From Deltaproteobacteria bacterium YD0425bin51 (GTDB lineage Bacteria > Desulfobacterota > Desulfobacteria > Desulfobacterales > YD0425bin51), in the NCBI GenBank assembly GCA_002753225.1, contig PDZS01000008.1, positions 62,001-126,000 of the forward strand: a stretch of 64,000 bases of DNA, read 5' to 3'. Below the pieces are notes generated by a model. It ran no database searches. It saw only the letters and a program-made list of their open reading frames with translations, and was not told the origin of the DNA. The first letter of the stretch is position 1, and each line of letters begins with the position of its first letter. Shown one piece after another: positions 37,575-46,531 of this stretch. A program made the translations under genes and the position numbers.

Positions 37575-38743
37575 TAATATTATTTTTTCTGGTTTTTATA
37601 ATTTTATTACCTGCTTTATCAAATGCAGACTTTCAAAAAACAAAAGTTGCTGTTTTGGATTTTCAGACTCAAGGACAGGGTTTTGAAAGCTCTGATATGG
37701 GGAAAATAGTTGCTGAATGGTTAATCACTGCTTTGGTTAAAGAAGGGAGATTTGAAGTCATTGAAAGAAGGATGCTGGAAAAAATTATTGAAGAGCAGAA
37801 ACTTATGATGAGCGGAATGCTTGACGAAACCAGCGCAACTAAAATTGGAAAACTACTCGGAGTTAGAGCTATTATTACAGGTTCTGTAATGAAACTCCAA
37901 GATTTTATGGAAGTAAATGCAAGAATTATAGATGTAGAAAATGCCTCTATAATTGCGGCAGAGAACGTAAAAAGCTCATCAGCATCTAAACTTGAAGAAT
38001 TGGTTGTTAAGATGTCTGATATTATTATGAAAGATTTCCCACTAGAGGGTTATGTTGTAAGCAGAGAAAAAAATAAAGTAGTAATTGATTTGGGGAAAAG
38101 AGCTGGCGTAAAAAGTCAGATGAAATTTATGATTTTTAAAGAAGGGAAAGTAATTAAACATCCCAAAACAGGTGAAATTTTAGATGTAGAAAGAGTCCAA
38201 ACAGGTATAATATTAGTAGAAAATGTGAGAGATAAAATTGCTGATGCTGTAATTCAAAGTGAAACATCTGAAGGGGCTATACAATATGGGCAATTAGTAA
38301 AAAATGTTCTTGAAGCTAAAAATGCAGCAATTGACAATTCAAATCAAGATATCAAAGAAGCTGTTAAGGATAAAATATCTCATATTGATGTAAATGAATT
38401 TCCTATTGATGAATCTGAGATTAAAATACTATCCCCTGAAATCAAGCAATATATTGAAATGTTGAGTTCTTCAATTCCTAGTGCAAAAAGAGAAGCGGCA
38501 AAGAGAATTTATAAATCATATGGACATGTTCCTGTTGTTTTAAAATTGGTAAATAATCAACTTCTTAAAGGATTTAATGATAAGACCAATGATGATTATT
38601 ATGTTGATGCTATGTCTTGGCTATGTAATATTTTAGGAGCTTCACATGATTCTATTTATAAGCCGACTTTAGAAAAAGTAGCAAATGAAGCAAGTAATAA
38701 AAAGCTAAAAAAATATGCTGAAAAAAATTTGAAATCACTTTGA
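37541..38743 (+). CDS. Exported CsgG/FlgT-like protein
   Basis: Predicted periplasmic or outer-membrane-associated protein of 400 residues. A signal peptide (KIIILFFLVFIILLPALSNA) is followed by a CsgG/LpoB-like domain (KVAVLDFQTQGQGFESSDMGKIVAEWLITALVKEGRFEVIERRML, then LLGVRAIITGSVMKLQ and EVNARIIDVENASII). A middle segment (VVSREKNKVVIDLGKRAGVKSQMKFMIFKEG) resembles the C-terminal domain of flagellar FlgT. The last 90 residues look like helical repeats. The start is uncertain (37520, 37529 or 37541, all inside hypB and without a good ribosome-binding site). It precedes a lipid-type gene cluster by five bases. Confidence 0.75.
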   Translation: MYTRKEKTGKIIILFFLVFIILLPALSNADFQKTKVAVLDFQTQGQGFESSDMGKIVAEWLITALVKEGRFEVIERRMLEKIIEEQKLMMSGMLDETSATKIGKLLGVRAIITGSVMKLQDFMEVNARIIDVENASIIAAENVKSSSASKLEELVVKMSDIIMKDFPLEGYVVSREKNKVVIDLGKRAGVKSQMKFMIFKEGKVIKHPKTGEILDVERVQTGIILVENVRDKIADAVIQSETSEGAIQYGQLVKNVLEAKNAAIDNSNQDIKEAVKDKISHIDVNEFPIDESEIKILSPEIKQYIEMLSSSIPSAKREAAKRIYKSYGHVPVVLKLVNNQLLKGFNDKTNDDYYVDAMSWLCNILGASHDSIYKPTLEKVANEASNKKLKKYAEKNLKSL

Positions 38744-38747
38744 TATT

Positions 38748-39476
38748 ATGACAGATCGTAAAATAGCACTTGTAACAGGTGCAAGCAAAGGTATTGGAGC
38801 TGCAATTGCCATATCCCTTGCAAAAGATGGTTTTGATATATGGTTAAATTACAGAAGTGATCATGAAAAAGCTTCAGAAATTGCTGAAACAATTCATGAT
38901 AATGGAGCAAAATGTATTCTTATCCCTTTTGATGTTTCTGATATTAATTCTGCTTCAAAGGCTTTAGATCCTTATTTAGAAAAAGAAGTACCGTATGCTT
39001 TAATAAATAATGCAGGCTTTTCAAAAGATACTCTTTTAGTATGGATGAAGCAGGAAGAGTGGAAAGACGTTTTATCAGTTACTTTAGATGGTTTTTTTAA
39101 TGTAACAAAGTTAGTATTAAATTACATGTTAAGAAAGAAACAGGGAAGAATTATAAATATTGCTTCGACATCAGGTCAAAGCGGTATGCCTGGACAAGTT
39201 AATTATTCAGCAGCAAAATCTGGTTTAATTGGCGCATCTAAAGCTTTAGCTTTAGAAATCGGGAAACGTAATATCTTAGTTAATGTTGTATCTCCTGGTT
39301 TTATTGACACTGAAATGACAAAAGATTTCCTCAAAGAACGAGTGCTTATGATGATTCCTATGGGAAGATTTGGAAAAGATTACGAAGTGGCTCAAACTGT
39401 ATCTTTTCTTTGCTCTGATAAGGCTTCTTATATTACAGGTCAAGTGATAAATGTAAATGGCGGCGCATATATGTAA
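38748..39476 (+). CDS. 3-oxoacyl-ACP reductase (FabG-like SDR)
   Basis: NADPH-dependent short-chain dehydrogenase of 242 residues, expected to reduce beta-ketoacyl-ACP. Cofactor loop TGASKGIGAAIA (about 10-21), NNAG (about 89-92), catalytic S in NIASTSGQSG, and YSAAKSGL (Y and K of the YxxxK motif) are present, as is the C-terminal SYITGQVINVNGGAYM. It starts five bases after the CsgG-like gene and is the first of seven consecutive genes that look like a fatty-acid/polyketide-type pathway. Its setting argues for a specialised ketoreductase, not the housekeeping FabG. Confidence 0.93.
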   Translation: MTDRKIALVTGASKGIGAAIAISLAKDGFDIWLNYRSDHEKASEIAETIHDNGAKCILIPFDVSDINSASKALDPYLEKEVPYALINNAGFSKDTLLVWMKQEEWKDVLSVTLDGFFNVTKLVLNYMLRKKQGRIINIASTSGQSGMPGQVNYSAAKSGLIGASKALALEIGKRNILVNVVSPGFIDTEMTKDFLKERVLMMIPMGRFGKDYEVAQTVSFLCSDKASYITGQVINVNGGAYM

Positions 39477-39481
39477 ATTCT

Positions 39482-40963
39482 ATGAGATATGATTATGTGG
39501 TTATTGGGGCAGGTATATCAGGTATCGCATGTGCTTTGATTTTAGCTAAAAATGGGATAAAAGTTGCGCTTGTTGAAAAGTCTAATTTCCTTGCGCCTTT
39601 GATTCATGGGTTTAAAAGAAAAGGAGTATTTTTTGATACAGGTTTTCACTACACAGGAAGTCTAGATGCAGGAGAAAGTCTTGAAGTTTTTTTCCACTAT
39701 TTAGGCATATCAGATAAAATAGAAAAAATAGAATATACAAAAGATGGTTTTGATATTTTTAGAAGTGTTAATTCAGAATTTGAATTTAAATTTCCATATA
39801 GTTATGAAAGAATAAAAGAAAAATTTTATGAAGCATTCCCCAAAGATAAATTAGCTATAAATAATTATCTTTCACTAGTCAAAGAAACATATCACTCTTT
39901 CCCATATATCAATTTAGATGCAGAAATGGATCCTGTTAAATTAGTCGGGAGTCTATACGACATAAGTCTAAATGATTTTTTAGATAGACTTACAGATAAT
40001 AAACTTTTAAAATACCTCCTTTCTTTGCATTGTCTTTTGCATGGTTCTCCTCCATCTGATATCCCATTTGCAAATCATGCTTGTGTTGTCGGGGCTTACT
40101 ATGAATCTGTGAATGGCATTTATGGAGGTGGGTTAAGTCTTATAAAAGCCTTTGAAGTTGAGTTAAAAAATAATGGAGTAGAGCTTTATTTAGGTCATAA
40201 TGTAACTGAAATTGTTCTATCATCTGATGGAGTGAGCGGGGTAAAGATTGAAAATGGAGATTACATTAATTCAACAGGCTGTATATCTACAATACATCCA
40301 CATTTATTTTTAAGAATTATAAATAAATCTTTTTTTAGGCCTGCTTATATAAAGAGGCTCAATGCTTTAGAAGAGTCATGTTCTGCTTATCTTCTTTTTG
40401 CAGTTTGCAATTCCTCTGTTTATGAATTAGAAAAAAATAATCTGTATTTATTTTCAACAAAAAATAGGGAAGCTTTATTAAAGAGTGATATAATTGAAGA
40501 GTCACCTCTATATATTTCTTCTGCAAGAAACAGGAAGAATGGTGAGTTTGGATTTGTTGCAATATCTCCAACAACAGGTAAAGATGTTCTTAAATGGGCA
40601 GATACAAAAACAGGGAAAAGACCAGATGATTATATTTCCTTTAAGGAAAATATCCAAAGAAAATTATTAGAACATATAGAGAAATATTGTTCTTATCTAA
40701 AAAATAAGATTATATATAGTGAGTGTGCCACTCCTTTAACTTTAAGAGATTTTAGCAACAGCCCTTTTGGAAGTATGTATGGAGTTAAATATAAAGTTGG
40801 TCAATATAATCCAATGACTTTAACTCGTGTTAAAGGTCTATTTTTGTCAGGTCAAGCAACAAGCGCTCCTGGAATTTTAGGAGCTGTTGTTTCAGCTTTT
40901 TTAACATGCGGAACAATACTTGGGCATGATTTTCTTAGAGGAGAGTTAAAAAAATGTCTTTAA
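39482..40963 (+). CDS. Phytoene-desaturase-like FAD oxidoreductase
   Basis: FAD/NAD(P)-dependent oxidoreductase of the CrtI / retinol saturase-like family, 493 residues. The dinucleotide-binding motif is YDYVVIGAGISGIACALILAKNG (residues 3-25), split as VVIGAGISG and LILAKNG with E32 following. HGFKRKGVFFDTGFHYTGS fits the family substrate region. The C-terminal FAD-binding block is GLFLSGQATSAPGILGAVVSAF. It overlaps the ketosynthase gene by 10 bases, so it belongs to the lipid-type cluster. Desaturation or isomerisation of an ACP- or lipid-bound chain is likely but inferred. Confidence 0.85.
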   Translation: MRYDYVVIGAGISGIACALILAKNGIKVALVEKSNFLAPLIHGFKRKGVFFDTGFHYTGSLDAGESLEVFFHYLGISDKIEKIEYTKDGFDIFRSVNSEFEFKFPYSYERIKEKFYEAFPKDKLAINNYLSLVKETYHSFPYINLDAEMDPVKLVGSLYDISLNDFLDRLTDNKLLKYLLSLHCLLHGSPPSDIPFANHACVVGAYYESVNGIYGGGLSLIKAFEVELKNNGVELYLGHNVTEIVLSSDGVSGVKIENGDYINSTGCISTIHPHLFLRIINKSFFRPAYIKRLNALEESCSAYLLFAVCNSSVYELEKNNLYLFSTKNREALLKSDIIEESPLYISSARNRKNGEFGFVAISPTTGKDVLKWADTKTGKRPDDYISFKENIQRKLLEHIEKYCSYLKNKIIYSECATPLTLRDFSNSPFGSMYGVKYKVGQYNPMTLTRVKGLFLSGQATSAPGILGAVVSAFLTCGTILGHDFLRGELKKCL

Positions 40964-42189
40964 AAAGAGTTGTAATTACTGGCATGGGTGCAGTATCTCC
41001 TTATGGTATAGGCGTAGAAAACCTTATAAGTAACTTGATAAAAGGGAAAAGTGCAGTTCAAAGTTTACAAAAAAACAGAGATACAGAATCATTGAAAAGT
41101 AAAGTAGTTGCTATAGTTCAGGGAATAGACCCAAAGGAGATACCTAGGAAATATAGACGTTCCATGTCTAATATGTCAATTTATGCAGTAATTGCAACTA
41201 GAGAAGCTTTACAGCAATCTATATTAAGTAAAGAAGCTTTAAATTCTGAAAAAGTTGGAGTCGCAATTTCTTCTACAATAGGGAGTGCTGAAACAATTCA
41301 AAAATTTTTTGAAGGTTTTGTAAATGACCATAATTTTGAGAAAATGCGGACTAGTTTATTTTTTCAAATAATGAACCATACATGCGCAGCTAATGTTGCT
41401 CAATATTTTGGTATAAAAGGACGTATATTGTCTCCATCTGCTGCATGTGCAACAAGCTGTCAGGCTTTAGGTTATGCATATGAAATGATTGCCTTTGGAA
41501 AGCAAGATATTATGATATGCGGCGGAGCAGATGAATATCACCCAATTTTTACTGGAACATTTGATGTTATGAATGCTGCTTCGACTAAATATAATGATAA
41601 GCCAATCCTTACTCCTCGGCCTTTTGATAAGAACCGTGATGGAATTGTATGTGGTGAAGGAAGTGGTATAATTGTTATTGAATCATTAGAGTCAGCTATA
41701 GCTCGTTCTGCTAAAATTTTTGCAGAAGTTGTAGGCTTTGCTACGGTTTCAGATACTTCTAGTATTGCAAATCCAGATAGTTATGCTGTAGAATTATGTA
41801 TGAAAGAGGCGCTCAAAGATGCTAATATTTCTCCAGATGAGATTGATTATGTTAATGCCCATGCAACAGCTACAATACAAGGAGATATATCTGAAGGACA
41901 GGCAATTTACAGGTTGTTTGGCGAAAATATTAAAGTTAGCAGTTTAAAAGGGCATATAGGACATACTATGGCTGCCAGCGGCTCATTAGAAATAATTGCA
42001 ACAATATGTATGATGAATAAAAATATACTTATACCCACTTTAAACCTTGAAGATGAAGACACTGAATGCGGAAATTTTAAGTATATAAAACAATTAGAAG
42101 AGGCTAAAATAAAGTTTAGCCTCAAAAATAACTTTGCATTAGGAGGCATAAACGCATCTGTTGTTTTACGGAGATATGATAATGACTGA
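40954..42189 (+). CDS. Beta-ketoacyl-ACP synthase (FabF-like)
   Basis: Thiolase-fold condensing enzyme of 411 residues. The KAS I/II catalytic triad is complete: C165 (PSAACATSC), H303 (NAHATATIQGD) and H334 (LKGHIGHTMAASG). The N-terminal VVITGMGAVSPYGIG and C-terminal NNFALGGINASVVLRR are typical. It is the only ketosynthase in the cluster; no chain-length-factor partner is present. It lies between the FAD oxidoreductase and the ACP with small overlaps on both sides, so the five central genes are probably translated in a coupled way. Confidence 0.95.
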   Translation: MSLKRVVITGMGAVSPYGIGVENLISNLIKGKSAVQSLQKNRDTESLKSKVVAIVQGIDPKEIPRKYRRSMSNMSIYAVIATREALQQSILSKEALNSEKVGVAISSTIGSAETIQKFFEGFVNDHNFEKMRTSLFFQIMNHTCAANVAQYFGIKGRILSPSAACATSCQALGYAYEMIAFGKQDIMICGGADEYHPIFTGTFDVMNAASTKYNDKPILTPRPFDKNRDGIVCGEGSGIIVIESLESAIARSAKIFAEVVGFATVSDTSSIANPDSYAVELCMKEALKDANISPDEIDYVNAHATATIQGDISEGQAIYRLFGENIKVSSLKGHIGHTMAASGSLEIIATICMMNKNILIPTLNLEDEDTECGNFKYIKQLEEAKIKFSLKNNFALGGINASVVLRRYDND

Positions 42190-42439
42190 GAAAGAAATAG
42201 TTGCCATTATAAATAAAGTATTGTGTGATGAATTCGAATTGGATTTAGATAAAATGAAGCCAGAAGCTCTTATTTATGAGGATTTGGGATTAGATAGCCT
42301 AGATAGAGTTGATATGGTAATTGTTCTAGAAGGTGTTTTTAATTTTAAGATACGTGAAGAAGAATCAATACGTAAAATTCGTACATTAGGAGAGATCCAT
42401 AAATTTGTAATAAGCAAAATCACTATGATTTTATGCTAA
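42182..42439 (+). CDS. Acyl carrier protein
   Basis: Acidic 85-residue carrier protein. The phosphopantetheine attachment site is S39 in EDLGLDSLDRVDMV. The surrounding helices match ACPs of specialised pathways (DEFELDLDKMKPEALIYEDLG, FNFKIREEESIRKIRTLGEI). ATG 42182 is chosen because CGGAG lies eight bases upstream; an upstream TTG (42161) and ATG (42176) are in frame but poorly placed. It overlaps the ketosynthase stop by eight bases and the acyltransferase start by seven. Confidence 0.93.
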   Translation: MTEKEIVAIINKVLCDEFELDLDKMKPEALIYEDLGLDSLDRVDMVIVLEGVFNFKIREEESIRKIRTLGEIHKFVISKITMILC

Positions 42440-43164
42440 AATCTATTTTGATGAATGTTACAGTTTTTCCAATGATGATGTTTGAAATTTTCATTGGAAT
42501 ATTTTTTTCCCCAATGATTTTTTTAGTAATAAAAATAATAACTTACTGGGAAAACGATAAAATAGTAAGGCTTATGATTTGGCTTTATGGAAGAGGTTGG
42601 CTTATTATTGTATCCCCATTTGTTAAATTTAAAAGGGAAGGTTTTAAAAGAAATCCAATCAAAAAACCTAGTATTATTGTAGTAAATCATCTTTCGTTTT
42701 TTGACACATATTTTATGAGCCTTCTTCCCATAAGCAATGTTGTTTTCACTATTCGTTCATGGCCTTTTAAAATGTTTTGGTACAAACCTTTTATGCAGCT
42801 TGCTAAATATATAGATGTTGAAAAAATAGGCTGGGATAAAACTTTTGAATATGGAAAAGAACTCCTTTCCAAAGGAAGTTCATTACTATTTTTTCCTGAA
42901 GGGCATCGCAGCAGAAATGGGAAACTTCAGAGATTTCACTCAGGTGCTTTTAAATTGTCAGTGGCAACAGGTTTTGAAGTTGTACCATTATGTATAAAAG
43001 GTACGGATCAACTTCTGCCACCCGGTAAATTATTTCTCTATCCAGCAAAAGTATATCTAAAAAGACTCCCATCTGTTTCACCAAATACCTTTAAGGGTGA
43101 AACCGCTCATATTGAGATGCGTAAATCTATTAAAGAAATGATGGAAAAAACATTTTCAAAATGA
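42433..43164 (+). CDS. 1-acylglycerol-3-phosphate acyltransferase-like protein (PlsC family)
   Basis: Membrane-associated acyltransferase of 243 residues. The catalytic HX4D motif is NHLSFFDTYF (about residues 85-94), and the substrate motif is FFPEGHRSRNGKLQRFHSG. An N-terminal hydrophobic segment (FPMMMFEIFIGIFFSPMIFLVIKI) would anchor it. In this cluster it would transfer an ACP-bound acyl chain to an acceptor, as PlsC-like enzymes do in aryl-polyene clusters. The acceptor cannot be told. It overlaps the dehydratase start by four bases. Confidence 0.9.
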   Translation: MLKSILMNVTVFPMMMFEIFIGIFFSPMIFLVIKIITYWENDKIVRLMIWLYGRGWLIIVSPFVKFKREGFKRNPIKKPSIIVVNHLSFFDTYFMSLLPISNVVFTIRSWPFKMFWYKPFMQLAKYIDVEKIGWDKTFEYGKELLSKGSSLLFFPEGHRSRNGKLQRFHSGAFKLSVATGFEVVPLCIKGTDQLLPPGKLFLYPAKVYLKRLPSVSPNTFKGETAHIEMRKSIKEMMEKTFSK

Positions 43165-43592
43165 ATATGTCCCTTCCGATTGAATTAGATGAAATTCTGC
43201 CGCATAAACCTCCTATGAGGCTTATAAAAAGGCTTTTATCCTTTGAACATGGGAAAGGAACTGCTGAAGCTATAATAGATGATGATAATATATTTTTAGA
43301 TGATGCAGGTTATCTTAATACAACAACTTTAATTGAGCTTATTGCTCAAACTTTTGCAGCAATAAAATGTTATGATGATCTTCTTTGCAGACGACCATTA
43401 AAAAGAGGTTTTCTTGTTGGAATTCGAAAGGTTCAATTTATGGGTAAAGCCATTATAGGCGATATCCTTAAAATCAATGTAAAAACAAGAACTACACTTG
43501 GAGCATTTATGGCAGCTTATGGCGAAGTTATAATTAGAGATGAAGTAATTGCCAAAGGTGAAATTACTGTTTGGATAGATCAAGATAGCTAA
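43161..43592 (+). CDS. Hotdog-fold 3-hydroxyacyl-ACP dehydratase (ApeI/ApeP/FabZ-like)
   Basis: Predicted dehydratase of 143 residues. The segment LDEILPHKPPMRLIKRLLSF carries the catalytic-His region seen in FabZ and in aryl-polyene dehydratases. The central helix TLIELIAQTFAAI supplies the acidic residue (E). GFLVGIRKVQFMGKAIIGD and a C-terminal EVIAKGEITVWI strand complete the fold. The PHKPPM form is closer to aryl-polyene and xanthomonadin-type dehydratases than to the PHRYPFLLVD of housekeeping FabZ. It directly abuts the MMPL gene. Confidence 0.82.
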   Translation: MNMSLPIELDEILPHKPPMRLIKRLLSFEHGKGTAEAIIDDDNIFLDDAGYLNTTTLIELIAQTFAAIKCYDDLLCRRPLKRGFLVGIRKVQFMGKAIIGDILKINVKTRTTLGAFMAAYGEVIIRDEVIAKGEITVWIDQDS

Positions 43593-45956
43593 ATGATTTT
43601 TATAGCAGATATTTTTTTATTTATTTATAATTTTTTTTGCATACGTCGCTTTCTTTTGTTTTTGTTAACTGCTTTAATTTTAATCATATCTATTATTGCA
43701 TCCTTAAATATAAATATAACTCAAGATATTTATTCGATGCTTCCTGATGATAATTCAGATTTAGCAATGAATTTTAAGCTTTTTGAGCTTGCCCCTTTCA
43801 GCCGAAAAATTATTGTAAATTTTTCTTCTAAAGATCCCACAACCTCAATAGAGACATTAACAAAGTATGTCAAAGATATAGCAAAAGAAATGAAACCTCC
43901 TTTTTTTACAAAAGTTACCTATGGAATAAATACTAGTAAAGATTTTTTTTCATGGGCTTATCAGTATCTGCCAAATCTTGCTGATGATAATGATATTCAA
44001 CTTATTTATGAGAAAATTTCACATGAAAGAATTAAAATTAGACTCTCAGAGCTTTATAAAAACTTAATTTCTCCTGAAGGTATTTTTACAAAAGAAATCA
44101 TTCAAAAAGACCCGCTTTTATTTAGTACAATTCCTCTAAATAAATTGCGCTCAATAAATTTTATTCCTAAAATGAAGCTGTATAATGGACATTTTATTAG
44201 TTCAGACGATAAGAATACTATGATTATTGCTGATACCCCAATTGAAATAACAGATTTTTCAAATTCAAAAAAAATGCTCTCATACTTTAATGATTTAATT
44301 GCCAAATATGTTCCACCTTTCATTGAAGTTTCAATTATAAGCGGACATGTTTATACTGTTTCAAACTCTGATGCAATTCAAAGAGACATTTGGGTTATAA
44401 TCTCTTTTGCATCTATTGCTTTACTAATTATATTTTTATTTCTTCTTCGTAGTTTAAAAGCAATATTTGTTTTTTTAGTTCCTATTTTTGCTTTAGTTAT
44501 TGCAACAGCAGGGATTTCTTTAATATATAAATATGTATCAGCAATAACAATAGGCTTTGGAGCAGTAGTATTAGGAATTTCTGATGATTTTGCAATTCAT
44601 ATTTATTTAGGTATAAAGAGTAAAGAAAATAAAGTAGACGCAGCAGTTTATGCATTTTCATCCCCTATATTTTTAGGATGCATTACAACATTAGGATCTT
44701 TTGGCGTACTGACATGGTCTAGTCTTCCTCTTCAGAGAGAACTTTCAGTTTTATCTATTATTGGAATAACAGCTTCAATGCTTATTTCTCTTATATTGTT
44801 ACCTCATGGGCTTTCCTTATCTAAATCTGAAATAAAAAAAAATATAATTATTCCTAATATTAGGAATATAAGGAATAAAAATTTTATAATATTTGTTTGG
44901 ATTTTTTTACTAATATTATCATTATGGCAGAGTTTAAATTTAAGCTTCAACGGAGATTTAAGAACATTCAATTTTATAGCTCCTGAAATAAAAAAAGCAG
45001 AGAAAAAGATCCATGACGCATGGGGTAATTTTAGGGGGAGAGCCATAATATTTTCAGAAGGTAAAAATATAAAAGAAGCTCTGAAGGTAAACGATATAGT
45101 CTACAAAACTCTTAATGGAAAAATTGAAGAAAGTGATATTATTAGCATATCGCCAATGCTTCCTTCTTTTGATAATCAGATTTTAAATCAAAAACGGTTT
45201 GCAGAATTTTGGTCTAAAAATAAAGAGCATATTAAAGAAATTTTAGATAAGGAAGGTTCTAAAATTGGTTTCTCATCTAAAGCCTTTGATCCATTTTTTA
45301 AAAGTTTTTCTAAAGAAGATTTAATTGGAGTGAGTGATCTAAAAAAACTGGGTATGGATGAACTTGTTGATTCTATGATAATTAATAAGGATAATCATGT
45401 TCAAATACTTACATTAGTTTCAGATAAGCCTAACAATATAGAACTAATAAATAAATATATAGGAAATGTTAAAGATGTTAAGTGGGTGTCTCAACTTAAA
45501 TTAAAACAATCTATAGATGAAACTATTAAAAAAGAATTTATTAGTTTTATGGTTAAAGGGTTATGTATTAATATTTTAATAATAGGATTTATGTTTCGTA
45601 ATTTTTTAAAGATGGTTTGCGCAATGATACCTGTAATTACAGGAGTTGTTTTTATGTTAGGAGTTATGAGCGCGATGGGTATTGGTTTTAATATTTTCAA
45701 TGTGATTGTTGGAGTTTTAGTTATTGGCTTAGCAGTAGATTATGGTATTTTTATTGTTGATAAAATTTCACAAGGGCATGATAATAAAGTTGATTTGTCA
45801 GTTCTTATTTCAGGACTGACAACTATTGCTGGTTTTGGCTCGTTGATTTTAGCAAGCCACCCAGCACTATATTCAATAGGATTATCTGTGATACTTGGAA
45901 TAGGCGCTGCAATACCTGCAGCTTTATTTGTTATCCCTATTATTTATAAAAAATAA
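43593..45956 (+). CDS. MMPL/RND-family lipid exporter
   Basis: Large membrane transporter of 787 residues with the duplicated MMPL layout. It has an N-terminal helix (FLLFLLTALILIISIIASL), a first periplasmic loop (about 40-260) and a first helix bundle (260-415) with GFGAVVLGISDDFAIHIYLG. A second N-terminal helix, loop and bundle follow (about 430-787), with GVLVIGLAVDYGIFIVDK. The two D-x-[AG]-I acidic motifs correspond to the proton relay. It begins immediately after the dehydratase stop and is the last of the pathway genes, so it probably exports the cluster's lipid or polyene product. Confidence 0.92.
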   Translation: MIFIADIFLFIYNFFCIRRFLLFLLTALILIISIIASLNINITQDIYSMLPDDNSDLAMNFKLFELAPFSRKIIVNFSSKDPTTSIETLTKYVKDIAKEMKPPFFTKVTYGINTSKDFFSWAYQYLPNLADDNDIQLIYEKISHERIKIRLSELYKNLISPEGIFTKEIIQKDPLLFSTIPLNKLRSINFIPKMKLYNGHFISSDDKNTMIIADTPIEITDFSNSKKMLSYFNDLIAKYVPPFIEVSIISGHVYTVSNSDAIQRDIWVIISFASIALLIIFLFLLRSLKAIFVFLVPIFALVIATAGISLIYKYVSAITIGFGAVVLGISDDFAIHIYLGIKSKENKVDAAVYAFSSPIFLGCITTLGSFGVLTWSSLPLQRELSVLSIIGITASMLISLILLPHGLSLSKSEIKKNIIIPNIRNIRNKNFIIFVWIFLLILSLWQSLNLSFNGDLRTFNFIAPEIKKAEKKIHDAWGNFRGRAIIFSEGKNIKEALKVNDIVYKTLNGKIEESDIISISPMLPSFDNQILNQKRFAEFWSKNKEHIKEILDKEGSKIGFSSKAFDPFFKSFSKEDLIGVSDLKKLGMDELVDSMIINKDNHVQILTLVSDKPNNIELINKYIGNVKDVKWVSQLKLKQSIDETIKKEFISFMVKGLCINILIIGFMFRNFLKMVCAMIPVITGVVFMLGVMSAMGIGFNIFNVIVGVLVIGLAVDYGIFIVDKISQGHDNKVDLSVLISGLTTIAGFGSLILASHPALYSIGLSVILGIGAAIPAALFVIPIIYKK

Positions 45957-45970
45957 GGAAGGAAAGTAAT

Positions 45971-46531
45971 ATGAGTATTAATTCTCTGGCGCCATTTAGA
46001 AAAACATTTAAAAACGGAGAAGTTCTTCTTCGAGAGGGTGAAAAAGATACCCAAATTGTTATATTAGAAAAAGGAATTTTTGAAGTTTTTATTAAAGGGA
46101 AAAAGATTAACACAGTTGATGCAGGTGTATCGCAAGAGCTTATTGGCGAAGTCGGTGCTATATTGGAAGAACCTAGGACTGCTACTGTTATTGCGGCAAG
46201 TGATGCTGTTGCTGTATTTTTACCTAAATTTGAACTTGAAAAGGGAATCAAAAATATGCCAGGATTTGGAGTTAAAATGATAAAATCTTTATGTAAAAGA
46301 TTATCATCAACTTCTTCTGCTTTTTCAGATGATCAAAATAATAAAAGCTCAATTTCAGGTTCAGAAGATAATGATATAATAAATTATATGAAGGGACTTC
46401 TTTACCTTATTGAAGAAGCTGCTTTTGATAAAAAAGATGGATCTGCAAAAAAGCTTTTGGAATATTTTTTAAAGACAAATCCATGGAAGTTAGCTATTGG
46501 AGAGAAAGAAAAAGTGTATAAAATTATTTAA
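45971..46531 (+). CDS. Cyclic-nucleotide-binding domain protein
   Basis: A 186-residue protein with an N-terminal cNMP-binding fold (FKNGEVLLREGEKDTQIVILEKGIFEVFIKGKKI, then ELIGEVGAILEEPRTATVIAASDAVAVFLPK, the phosphate-binding cassette region). No helix-turn-helix follows; residues 120-186 form a charged linker and a helical tail (NYMKGLLYLIEEAAFD). It could be a signal-binding adaptor. It is 14 bases behind the MMPL gene with a GGAAGGA ribosome-binding site. Its stop overlaps the convergent kinase gene by eight bases. Confidence 0.85.
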   Translation: MSINSLAPFRKTFKNGEVLLREGEKDTQIVILEKGIFEVFIKGKKINTVDAGVSQELIGEVGAILEEPRTATVIAASDAVAVFLPKFELEKGIKNMPGFGVKMIKSLCKRLSSTSSAFSDDQNNKSSISGSEDNDIINYMKGLLYLIEEAAFDKKDGSAKKLLEYFLKTNPWKLAIGEKEKVYKII

